This document shows, one piece after another, positions 12,311-23,790 of a DNA stretch of 64,000 nucleotides (the first letter of the stretch is position 1; every line of letters begins with the position of its first letter). Origin of the DNA: Atherix ibis (taxonomy: Eukaryota > Arthropoda > Insecta > Diptera > Athericidae); contig OY282610.1 in NCBI GenBank assembly GCA_958298945.1, positions 24,886,233-24,950,232 on the forward strand. Direction: 5' to 3'. The translations under genes and the position numbers were made by a program. Below the pieces are notes generated by a model. It searched no databases. It was not told the origin of the DNA and saw nothing but the letters and a program-made list of their open reading frames with translations.

Positions 12311-12915
12311 CTGGCCTTTCCTCGGCCAAATAATTTTGGAGTGTCCCTATTCATGCCTTGACGATGATCTCATTTAGCGCTTTTTAGTCTCGAAGCTCTT
12401 ACATAGCACCGGGTTACCTGTGGGGAGGAGGCACCTTAAATAATAATTTCAAATTAGCTAAAATTATTTTTATAGTCTACCTCTGCTGGTGTCCCTCAGG
12501 GAAGTTTTCTAAGTCCAATTCTTTACAATATTTACAACCATACAACATATCCTTACACATCACACAGATCCTTCCGCAACCATCAAAATCCTACTGAACC
12601 ACGACAACTCCTTAGAAACCTGGTTAAGAAGGTGGGGAGTGGGGGTAAATGTTTCTTTCATACTCTGCCGAGAACAGATTTTGATATAATACTAAATGGT
12701 TGTAATGGTCCACGAAAAATAAGCGTGTGTTACCTTGGAATCACTCACATAAAAACTAAAAGAAGTGAACTTAACGGACGGCACAAACAATTACTACGAG
12801 ACTCCTAGACAGTATGACAAAACTGACAATAAAAATCATACTTTTACTATACAATATGATATTAAAAACGATATGGGCTTATGGACTCGAACTTTGTAGT
12901 TCGACTAAGCATTCC
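12310..12915 (+). pseudogene. Jockey-type RT fragment
   Basis: At 12488 the plus strand reads A-GVPQGSFLSPILYNIYNH, the block that precedes the catalytic YADD region in jockey-clade reverse transcriptases. The active-site segment itself is deleted. Downstream are remnants of the thumb region (CYLGITHIKTKRSELNGRHKQLL near 12730) and of the later TYG-type segment (around 12860-12900). Multiple stops and frameshifts are present. Because jockey relatives at 41.9, 42.6, 52.1, 54.3 and 58.2 kb share these blocks, one LINE lineage has been seeding this locus. Confidence 0.65.
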
Positions 12916-12954
12916 AGTTCCCATCTAATCAAAACCCTACTCTGTAGAAAAATT

Positions 12955-13104
12955 GTCAATACCCTCTTTTATGGATGAAATACTGTTATCTACAAGAATA
13001 TTGATAAAAGGGGTTATTGACCCCCATCAATACCCCCCTTTTATGAACGAAACACTATTATTTATCGTTATAGATAACAGAAGTATTGATAAAAGGGAGT
13101 ATGA
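12955..13104. repeat. Two tandem, related hairpins
   Basis: Hairpin 1 has 18-base arms with one or two mismatches, GTCAATACCCTCTTTTAT at 12955-12972 and ATAAAAGGGGTTATTGAC at 13004-13021. Hairpin 2 has arms at about 13026-13044 and 13089-13104. The sequences inside the loops are also related (GAAATACTGTTATCTACAAG and GAAACACTATTATTTATCGT). The units look like tandem copies of one about 70-bp palindromic unit. A third partial unit starts near 13105 (CAAAACACTGTTATATATCG). Confidence 0.7.
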
Positions 13105-13111
13105 CAAAACA

Positions 13112-14760
13112 CTGTTATATATCGTGATCTAAATGTTTTATTTACGTTCGCAAACTGTGCATCTCTCGTTATAAAAAAGTTACAGTTCGTGTCTATTCTA
13201 CCATCCTAATCTTTAAGCATAAGAACTGTTCACTCCCACCCTTTCTCTATACATCCATCGGTGATTTTTTGAACATATAAAATAATTAATCTCGTTCTTG
13301 TGCAGATATCGATGGGTATCTTTATAATCTGCTTATTACAAATTAGATAACATTTAAATTAATAAATAAATTTAAAAAAAATATCAATCGTTTAAAAGAA
13401 TATATGAGATGGATTTCGTTCCGCTCTATTCAAATAGACGATGGTGAAAATGGACTAGTCAAAACTGCATTATCGATCACTTAATTTGTACACAATTCAA
13501 CACGCTAAGCTCGCGACCGCCCTTGATTGATAGGCAAATATTTACACTATTTATGAGTATTTATTTATTATAGAAAAAGAAGAGAAACAAATCATTTTAA
13601 TATATAATTTTAAAAATAGTTTTAGTTTGAAAGAAAAAGTAGACTTCATTTGACAACAGCGATGGTTCGTGGTGAAAATATTCAAAGAGAATTAACTGGA
13701 ATGTGGTGAAATTCAGAAAAGAGTTCTGAAAATATGTTCATTCGATGGATTCTCGTATAAATTATGTCATCAGATAAAGTGTGTCAGTTGGCCTTATTGT
13801 GTAATATTTCGAAATTTATTATTGTTCATGTTCTACGAGTATGTGTATTAATTTTCTTTATCTATTATATATGTTATAGAGTGTTTATGTTTGTATTTTA
13901 TACCAAATCGAAGTTGCCCTCTTCTTTTTTATTGCTTTTTCACCTCTTTTTTTTTAATATTACAATTACATTTTCATCGAATTCAAGTACATGAAATGTG
14001 CATAGAATAAGTATAACAAGAAAATATTATTAAAAAAAAAAAAAGTAAAAGACGGTATTGAGGAAGGGAGGAGGACCATGGATAGAAAGAATTTTATCGA
14101 AAATCAATAAATCAAATATTGTATTATAGTTTAAGTAGTATTATTATTATTAAACTAACTTTAGTCTATATCGAATATTTAATAATAACTTATATGGAAT
14201 AAGACGAAAAAGAAATGAACTAATTACAAATAAAATTTTATAAATAAGTAATTAATTGAAAAATCTATATTTAATAAAATAAAATGTCAACGTTTCATTA
14301 CTAATGATATCCATATTGGGGATCTTAATAAAAATTAATAAAATATTGTAAAAATTATTCCATTTCTTATAGTAATTTTATTTTATTTTTATACAATTTC
14401 TATTTCCAATATTATATTTTTTTCTTTTGTTTTTAAAAAATTTTTTTAATAAGATTAAAGACACCTTGAATAATAATATTGAGTATAAAAGAGAATTTTT
14501 TTTAATGTACAAAAATTACTCCCCATAAATTTGATCGAAACTAAGTGTCCATTTAATCATAAAAATTATCTAAATATTTATAAAAATTAATAATTAATTA
14601 CGGCAAAATACTCGTAGTTGAGAAAAAAATGCAGTTCGTTCAAGAAACTTCCAAATGAATTTATATACTTTTTAACCAGATTATACAGATTATATTGTAG
14701 AAAGTATAGACCTATTATTTCATATCTGTTAATTATACAATATATATTTTTTAAGGTGAC
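13112..14760. other. AT-rich stretch, nothing identified
   Basis: Short hydrophobic open frames such as 13764-13994 arise from T-rich sequence. I see no motif, splice pair or repeat structure. Confidence 0.5.
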
Positions 14761-14762
14761 TA

Positions 14763-15579
14763 CGAAGTCTGTTCAAAAAGTATCGCGAATTTTGTGTTTT
14801 TTCAAAAATTATTTATTTATTCATAAATATCTATTTTGTCCCCTTCAAAGAAATCCCCACCAGATATTATACACTTGTGCCCCACCATTTTTTCCAATCC
14901 TCGAAGCACTCTTTATCTCCTCAATCTTAGCGTAGCGTCATCTTTTCATGGGGCTCTTCAGTTTCGGGAACAAGAAAAAGTCACAGGGGGCCAGATCTGG
15001 GGAATACGGTGGCTGCAGTATTATTAGTGTGTTATTTTTGGTCAAAAATGGCAAAAGCCAATTTTTGTTCTTCCACAAATCCGGGCGTTTCTGGCGGATT
15101 GCTTCATGCAACTTACGCATACCTTGCAAGTAATATTCCTTATTGATCGTTCTACCCTGTGGCAAGAACTCATGATATACCGTACCCCTGCAATCGAACA
15201 AAACTTTAAGCAAAACCTTCACATTCGACCGAACTTGGCGCTTTTTTCAGTCTTCGCTCGTGCAGCAGCTTCCATTGGGACGATTGAGCTATGGTTTCCA
15301 CGTCATAACCATAACCCATTATTCGTCACCAGTTATGACCCTTTGGAGCAAATTTGGGTCATCGCGGTCAGAGTCCAACAGCTTTTTAGCAATGTTAATG
15401 CTATGCTGTTTTTGGTCAAAATTGAGCAAAAATCGAAGACGACCCAAAACACATGGAAGCAAAGCAGCTGTCAAAAATTAACTGAACATTTAAAATTGCC
15501 GAACTTTTCAGCATAAGTTAGAGACATGAGTACAAACATAACGCTACAAAAAATCCAAAATCGAATATACGTAACCCGA
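14763..15579 (-). mobile_element. Mariner element, minus strand, 5' end truncated
   Basis: The left end (CGAAGTCTGTTCAAAAAGTA, preceded by TA at 14761-14762) is the 3' TIR. Read on the minus strand, the transposase contains VKVLLKVLFDCRGTVYHEFLPQGRT, REAIRQKRPDLWKNKNW and PYSPDLAPCDFFLFPKLK. The first catalytic segment (GDE.WV.GYDVETIAQSSQWK) lies at about 15360-15260 but is frameshifted. The segment with the second catalytic Asp (HHDNAPAH) is missing exactly as in the copy at 6678. No N-terminal DNA-binding half is present. The 5' TIR is lost: homology stops about 15579. Confidence 0.9.
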
Positions 15580-17845
15580 CATTTTATATTATTTATTTAA
15601 AAATATTTATAAGGCCCACACGACTTTTATTTGAATAAAAAAAAATTCTTCTACGGTGAGGGTCATTAATAATCATAAGTGCCATATTTGGGGCTCTAAA
15701 AATACACAAGTTATTATGAAAAAAGCTTTTATATCTACAAAAATAGAAGCTTTTATATCTAATTGTATTTTCAGTAATAGTTTTTATAATATATTTTAAC
15801 CTTAAAATAATTTCTGTTTGTATTTTCAAAAATTTTTTTATTCAAATTCGATTAACTCTTAGATGTGCATTAATTTTTCTAATTGAAAATCATTATTTTC
15901 TAGATGTAATATTATTAATAACATAATAAGTAAAAGGCCTCCTGATAAAAATAAATATCCTTTTACTTAAAATTTTGCAAATCAGTGAAAAAGTAGCGAT
16001 AAATTGTTTATTAAAAATTAGTAAAAAAAAAGTAAATTTTATTAATACAAATTAATAAAATTTATTTTTATTAAAATTAATCGCTTAAATTGAAATATAG
16101 TGATTTGATCCTTTCTATATATTTGACTGTGTAAATTTTACTTTAATTTCAACTATCTTACACATAAATGTAAGGTCTGTAAGATAAGAGGCATAGGCTA
16201 TTTTGTAGCGCCACAACCAATGAGGGTATTCAGCTTCCTTAATATTAAAAAAATGTGCGTTAGAGATTCTGATGACTTGACATTTGGAAAATTACATATT
16301 CTTTTTGAACTATTAATCAGAATAAAATTCACTGATAGAATGTGCATTTCATTTGTTAATTTTTACATAAGATCACTAAGCCAGAGGCTACTTTGACATG
16401 TGCTAGGAGCCTCCTCAACCATGTGGTTATTTGGCAAAGAATGTGATTTTTTTTCAAACTTTCTATTAGCTGATTTGATTTACAGTAGATTTACTGTAAG
16501 CATATATAAATAACATTATTTACAAAAAATCTACTATAAATAATGTCCAAAAATACAAATTTTTTTTTGATATAAAATAGAGTTTTTAGCTAATTTTACA
16601 GAAATAGTACAGCTTCTCAGGACTTTTTTTTTTCAATATATTTCCAATAAGTTATTAGAGAATTTTCAGAAATATGATTTAAATTGTTCCTTAAAAACTG
16701 TTTCTTAAAATTTTATATAACTCAAAAAAGAAAAAGAAAATGTGCTTTCTACTACAAAATAATTTTATTTATTTCAAGAAATTTTTTTGAATAAAACTTT
16801 TATCATACAAGAAACTTGATAGAAATTATTACAAAAATATTTATGAAATTAAAAGAAAGTGAAATTTTGGTATACCTAATAAATATTGGTAAAAAAAATA
16901 TTATCATAAATTTATTTAACTATAATTTTTTTTTGCAAATATTAAAGATAATAACCGTTTTATAATTGACAGCTTACATGTGCTCCCTCTATGTACAAAA
17001 GAGGAAACTTCTCCCAGCACTCCTGTTCACTATCGTCAATTTCCGTTTGCGCTTATTTATAATTTTTTTTCGTTTATAAAATAAATTCTATTTTTCACAT
17101 CGATTAACACTTGAAAATCATTTCGTTATTTATTTTCTTTTTCACTTATATTTATTTATCCTTTTTTTTTTTTGTTTTAAAATAAAATACCAAAAAGAAT
17201 ATCTGCTTTTTAAATAATAAAATTTAAAAAATATTTTTTAAACGTATTTTATTTAAAGATGAACCATTTTTGCTATTAGCAATTTAATTAAATTTAAAAC
17301 TGGTTGGTATTTGGTAAATAAATTGCACAATATTTTTAAGGCTTTTATTTTGGACTATATTTGGTGTTAGTTTTGATCGTGAAGAAAACTACTATGATTA
17401 CACCGTTGATTTTTCTAATCAAAATAATTTCTTATTAAATTTTTAGTTTTTTTTTCTTTTTCAATAATATACAATATATTTTTTACATATATGTTAATTT
17501 ATTTTATTTTTTTTTCTATTTAATTTTAATTGTTTTCAATAAAAGTTTTTTTTTCAATTTTAAAGAATTTTCATTACGTTTTCGTTTTATGTAAATCTAG
17601 TTAAGGGTAGAAATAATGTATTTTCCCAAAATAAATACAATCTAATCTATGTACTATTAGATATCTTTATAAAATACTTTATTATAAGAAATAAACTTTT
17701 CAATTTCCTTCTAAAAATAATGAAGATTTTTAATAACAATGTTAAAAATAGAAACAAAAACAAAACAAAACTAAAAACAAATAAGCAAAAAATTGAATAA
17801 AATAAAAAGCATAAGAAAACCAAATAATATTAAATGGTATAAATC
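15580..17845. other. AT desert, no gene seen
   Basis: Extremely A/T-rich with long homopolymer runs. Small islands of moderate GC at 16160-16240, 16380-16440 and 16970-17045 show no open frame of note. Confidence 0.5.
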
Positions 17846-17975
17846 CTTTTTAAGTTCGAAAAAGGAATACTCTCTGGTACCGGAAGTGTGAATGGGCTGT
17901 GAATGGGAATGGCGCCGGTAATTTCTTGCCATTTCAAATAGGAAATGATAGGCAAAATGGTTTTTTCCTTCTTTT
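17846..17975 (-). other. Isolated exon-like GC island
   Basis: Within an AT desert about 130 bases have near-normal GC. On the minus strand they are open from an ATG near 17932 and read MARNYRRHSHSQPIHTSGTR, then EYSFFELKK, before running into a hydrophobic AT-derived tail ending at 17771. I recognise no family and see no convincing splice pair. It could be a small host exon or a repeat fragment. Confidence 0.2.
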
Positions 17976-18740
17976 CCCTTTTGCCCGTGAAATAATTTCA
18001 ATACAAAAAATATAAATAATAATAACAAGTATGTATAAATATATATATGCAGATATATTTATAAAAATAAAATCGACAACAAAAACAATGACAGAAACTT
18101 AGCATTTTAAACGTTAAGTGATAAAATTTATCAGTTTTAAGTGCAGCTTTTATGTTTGTATGTATGTTGAGTATGAGAATGGAAAAAAAATGTATAAGGA
18201 TGTATAAATATCGAGATAGAAAGGAAAAAACCAAAACAGTAAAAATGAATAAAGTTTTAAGTGATTAGAAGTGATCTGTGAAAGCAATTTCCATCAAGGA
18301 CAAACCATTCTATACTATTGGAAAGCAGAAAAAAATATTTAATGTTGTATGTTTGCCACTGATTAGGAGTGATGTAAGAAGGAAATAGAGAAAAGTCGAT
18401 TTTATGATTAAGTATTTTTTTCAAGTAATCCTTCGTAAAAAAAATGTATTAATATCAAACATCTTCAAGAATAATGGATAAAATTGCGTTATCTTGTAAT
18501 CTCTTTAAAAAGGACAAATTTTCTAATTTTCTTATTTCGTTAAAAAGTCTTCAGTATAAAACTTTTAAGTGTTAAGTCAACATTTCATAAATCATCAAAA
18601 ATACGAGTGTGTAATAATAATAACTTTATTAGTGGTTATTTTTTGTTGTAATTTCTTAGTCAATAAGGACTAAATGAAAATCTTATTTTCGTTAGTAGAT
18701 TTTGAAAATATTTTATATGAAAAAATGCTGCTTTTTTTAA
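17976..18740. other. AT-rich stretch, nothing identified
   Basis: No gene, RNA or repeat structure could be supported here. Open frames on the minus strand are T-rich hydrophobic artefacts. Confidence 0.45.
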
Positions 18741-18749
18741 AGGAGTTTT

Positions 18750-20900
18750 GTTGAAGAATTTTTGTTTGTTTGCAAAATAAGAATGTATTAAAAACTAAAA
18801 TAATTTTCTCTCTTACGCGATTGTTTGAAAAATTTTCGAAATTATTTAAAAATCTTCGAAATTATTTGAAAACTCATCAAGATTATTTAGAAAATGTTCT
18901 TAAAGTTCTTATAGATATTTTCGAAATAATTAAAAAAAATTATTTATTATAATATCTTTAATCTTATTTAAGAAATTTTCGAAATTGTTCTTAAAATCTT
19001 ATTTATAAAATTTTTGAAATAATTTTTTTGGAAAATTTTTGATACTATTTCTAAAAGTACAATAATATTTTGAAATATTTTCAAATATATTTTCCAGTGA
19101 AATTTTTTGAAATAATTATAAATTGTTTTAGAAATCTTCGAACATGTTTAAGAAAATGTCCACAAATTTTATTCGAAAAATTTTAAAATAATATTTCGAA
19201 ATTGTTTAAATATTTTTGAAATTGTTTTAATAAAAAATTTTCGTATTATAAAAAAACTTTGAAATTATAAAAAAAGCTGTTAAAAAATAATACTGTGAAA
19301 TTGTTTAAAGAATTTTCGATAATATTTTTATGATAGAAATTTTTGAATTCTAGAAAAATTCTTTCAAATTATTTTAAACATTTTAGAACTTATTGAAAAA
19401 ATTTCGATATTATTAATAAAATATTCGAACTCATTTTAAAAATATTCAATATTATTTTAAAAATCTACAAAATCGCTCAAAAAATTTATTTAATTATTTT
19501 GTCATGAAATCTTTGGAATTATTTTGGAAATAATTAGAAATTACTCAAAAAATTTGGCAATTAGTTTTCTGAAACAACGTCGATATTATTTTAAAAATCT
19601 TCAAAATTATTTTGTTGTAGAATTTTCAAAATTATTAATAACAACCTATTTTGAAATTATTTAAAAAATAATTGAAATTATTTGAAAAATCTTCCAACTT
19701 ACTTCGAAATTTTCTAAAGATCTTCTAATTTTTTTAAAAAAATTTCGAAATTATTATTTTATAAAATAATTGAAATAATTTTCTCGCAAAAAATTTGTAA
19801 TTGTTTTAAAAATAATATTTCGAAATATTATAAAAAAAATATTTTCAAATTGTTTACTCATCGAAATATTTCGAAATTGTTTAAAATATTTTCGAAAATA
19901 TTTTTATGAAAAATATTCGATTTATAATAAAAATCATCAAGTTTATTTGAAATATTATTGAGAAAATCTACAAAATTATTTAAAAAATCTTCGAAATTAT
20001 TTAAGAAATTAAAATTCTTTGAAACTATTATTAAAATTTTGTAACTTATAAAAATCTTCGAAATTTTCTAAAAATCTTCTAATTTTTTTAAAAATCTTTC
20101 AATTTTTTTAAAAAAATTTCGAAATTATTTTAAAAATAAACGAAATTAATTTTGTCTTAAATTTTCGAAATTATTTAAAAAAAATATTTCGAAATTGTTT
20201 AAGAAATTTTCGAGTGTATTTTTCAGTAAAATTTTCGATTTTTTTTCTAATAAAAATATTTTGAAATTGTTTACTCGTCGAAATATTTCGAAATTGTTTA
20301 AAATATTTTCGAAAATATTTTTATGAAAACTATTCGATTTATAATTAAAATCATCAAGTTTATTTAAAATAATTTACAACTTATTGAGAAAATCTATGAA
20401 ATTATTTAAAAAATCTTCTAAATTGTTTAAGAAATTAAAATTCTTCGAAATTATTATTAAAATTTTGTAACTTATAAAACTCTTCGAAATTTTCTAAAAA
20501 TCTTCTAATTTTTTTAAAAATCTTTCAATTTTTTTAAAATTGTTTTAAAAATAAACGAAATTAATTTTGTCTTAAATTTTCGAAATTGTTTTAAAAAAAT
20601 ATTTCGAAATTGTTTAAAAATATTTTCGAAAATATTTTTATGAAAAATATTCGATTTATAATTAAAATCATCAAGTTTATTTGAAATATTATTGAGAAAA
20701 TCTACAAAATCATATAAAAAATTTTCGAAACTGTTTAAGAAATGAAATTGTCGAAATTATTTTTATGAAAAATCTTGCAATTACAATAAAATTCTTAAAA
20801 TTTCTTTGAAATATTTTGTAATTTATTAAAAAAATGTATTTTTCAAAAAATTATTATGAAAATCTTTTAACCATTATTATGAAAATCTTTTTAATAAATT
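18750..20900. repeat. Degenerate TTCGAAATT-type tandem array
   Basis: The 2.1-kb tract is built of degenerate units around TTCGAAATTATTTAAAAAATC, recurring roughly every 20-40 bases. The core TTCGAA is itself palindromic. A larger duplication sits on top of it. The segment starting TTTACTCATCGAAATATTTC at 19853 recurs at about 20270 (offset about 417) and is matched again from about 20604 (offset about 330), each copy carrying ATTCGATTTATAATtAAAAT and ATCATCAAGTTTATTT. There is no coding sequence. Confidence 0.75.
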
Positions 20901-22530
20901 AAAAATCGTATGTTTTTAAGCGATTCCTTCAATTAAGCGGAACATTTCTTATTCTCTCACATAAAATAACATTTGAAAAATATTTGAACAGAATCTAATT
21001 TCCAAGAAAAAACTGTTGATATTATTTGTTTAAAAAAATTCAACTGTTCGCAAAAAATATGAAAATTAAATAAATTTTGCCGTTTTTTTAATAGAAATAC
21101 TTCTTTTTAAAGTATCCCTAAAATAATGACAAAATAAGGATCTTTAGTCCCTCATTTTCATATCAAGATATGGTGATTAATAAAAACCAGTTTTATGTGA
21201 AAAAATTTCAGATTAGTATGACTTAAATTTAGGTTGGTTTTTATTTTGCTAATTTTTAATAAAAAATCATTTAGTTGTATTATTTTTAGAATCAATCCAA
21301 AAATAAATAGAAAAAATATGTTGAATTTTTTATAGTTTATTTCATTAGTGAATTCCGAGATTTAGATTAAAAATTAGTGAAATCTTCAGATTAACGCGCT
21401 GAAAGTTTGATTAAGTTTATTTCTTTTCAACTAAGACAAATTGTATTATGAAAAAAATATAAGACATATTTGCAGAAAAAAAAACCTTCAAGAATTTATA
21501 AGTTTTATTAATATTTAGAAATTATTTCTCCATTTTGCTATGAATGATTATATGAAAATCAAATAAAGAAACCGGAAGTGTATATTGCATGACGTCTTTC
21601 ATATCCATCAGAGAAGTGGTGATACAATTAACGTGAACAAAAATAATTAGGCTAATAAAAAAAAGACTCTATTTAATTAGATAATATTTTTATAAATAAT
21701 TTCAAATTTAAAATATCCCCCAATTTTTATTCGATTTTTTTTTCTCTAAACTATTAATATTTTGTCGAATTCTACAAATAAATTATGATAAAATGATAAT
21801 AATTTTTTTTCGAATTTTCTTCTTAAAAAAAATATTTTTTTTAGAATTTATTGTGAAAAAAGTTTTTTTCTCTCTACAAATTTACGAATAGATGCAAAAT
21901 TTTCTACTCTCTTCGAAATGTATGCTTTGCTCGTAATAATCTCTTCATTCTCTTAGAAATGTTTACTTTTCTCTTAATGTTGTTTTATTTATGTAAGTTA
22001 TTTTTTTCTATCTTTAAAAAATCAGTTTTTTTTTCAAAATATTTTTGCTTTATTTTATTGCAGAATTATTTCTGAATACAAGAATATTTTGGCATTGTAT
22101 GGGACGACATTTTACAAGAATTTATTCTAAGATATTTTTACTCTGTTTTATTATACAATATATTTGTTCTTATAATTTTTGTAATTTAAGTTGTTTATCT
22201 GTCATTATTTATGTTATTTTTTTTCGTCTGTAAAATGATTTTTTTATTTTTATTTTTGAAAAATTCACCCTGACATTAATTTTATTTGCAACCTTTTTTT
22301 TTCTTAAATAAAGAAATAGTATTTCCTCTAAAAGAATGGGGAAGTTTCGATTGAATGAAAATATATGTATGTATATGCTTCGATGAGAAATTATTTTGTT
22401 TTGACAATACTTCAAAGTGAAATTGTTTATTTACAACTGAAATTTGTTAACCAAAAATAATTTAAAAAAAAAAAAAAACAAACAGAATATTACGAAAATA
22501 ATTTTACATTTTTATTTTTGGTTCTTAACA
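20901..22530. other. AT desert, no gene seen
   Basis: A/T-rich sequence with homopolymer runs. One block at 21570-21630 has moderate GC without features. Confidence 0.5.
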
Positions 22531-22534
22531 AAAT

Positions 22535-23790
22535 ACTATAGATATTTTTTTTAAAAATATTAAATATAGTAAATTGTTATAAAATTTAAATAAAAATATT
22601 TTTTTTAACTATTAAAATTTAAAAATTTTGAAATAGGTCTCATAGGAAAAACCAAATTTACCGAAATTCATTGTAAGTATTCCATTTATTACCATGAATA
22701 CGTTAAAAATTTTATGGAAAAAATTATGATAATTTTTTAAATAATATTTCAAATCTGGAAGAGTATTTTCCATCTTCCAAAATATTTTAAGAAACTATTT
22801 ATAAAAAATTAATTTTCGTAGGAAATTATAAAATATTCTAATAAATTTTAAATAATTATGCTTTTTTGGAATTTTTTTTCATAAAAATTCTTAAATTTAT
22901 TTTTGTTATTGAAATTTGAGTGCAGAAACATTTTTAATAATTATAAAAACAAACCAAAATCACTATCGAATATAGAATATTTTTTATATAGTAAATTATT
23001 AAAAAATATAAATAAAAATATTTTATCTGTTAAAAAAAATTATTTTTACCATTAAAATTTAAAATTTTAGAAATAGACCTCATGAAAAAAAGATATTTGC
23101 GGAAATTCAATGTGAGCATTCCTGTTTTTTACTACGAATAATTTAAAACTTTAATGGAAAAAATTATGATAATTTTTTTAATAATATTTCAAAAATATTT
23201 CTATCCAAAAAAAAGGACAAAGTCATCCAAAAAAAAAAAAATTAAAATTTCAGGGAGAGTATTTTATCCTCCAAAATATTTTAAGAGATTATTAATAAAA
23301 AATATTCTAATAAACTTGAAATAGTTTTATTTTTTTGGAATTTTTTTTCATAAAAATTCTTAAATTTATTTTTGTTAATGAAATTTGAGTGCAGAAAAAT
23401 TTTTAATAATTATAAAAACAAACAAAAATCACTATCGAATATAGAATATTTTTTTTATATAGTAAATTGTTAAAAAAAAAAGAAAATTTTTAACTATTAA
23501 AATTTAAAATTTTAGAAATAGACCTCATGAAAAAAAGAAATTTGTGTAAATTCAATGTGAGTATTCCACTTGTTACTATGACAATTTTAATGGAAAAAAC
23601 TATGACAATTTTTTTAATAATATTTCAAAAACATTTCTATCCAAAAAAAAGGACGAAATCATCCAAAAAAAAAAATTCTACATCAGGGAGAGTATTTCAT
23701 ACTTTTACGAAATTGTTAATAAAAAATATTCTAATAAATTTGAAATATAATTTTCTTTTTTGGAATTTTTCTCATAAAAATCCTTAAATT
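22535..23790. repeat. Tandem triplication of a roughly 470-bp AT-rich unit
   Basis: Three consecutive units share ATAGTAAATTGTTA, ATTAAAATTTAAAATTTTAG, AAATAGaCCTCATgaaAAA, TTCAaTGTgAGtATTCC, AAAATTATGATAATTTTTT and, in units 1 and 2, GGAATTTTTTTTCATAAAAA followed by TTTGAGTGCAGAAA. The GGAATTTTTTTTCATAAAAA block is at 22868 and 23338 and, shortened, at 23761. Units 2 and 3 are more alike than either is to unit 1, and both carry an inserted CATCCAAAAAAAA stretch (23210 and 23650). This indicates a stepwise tandem duplication. Confidence 0.75.
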
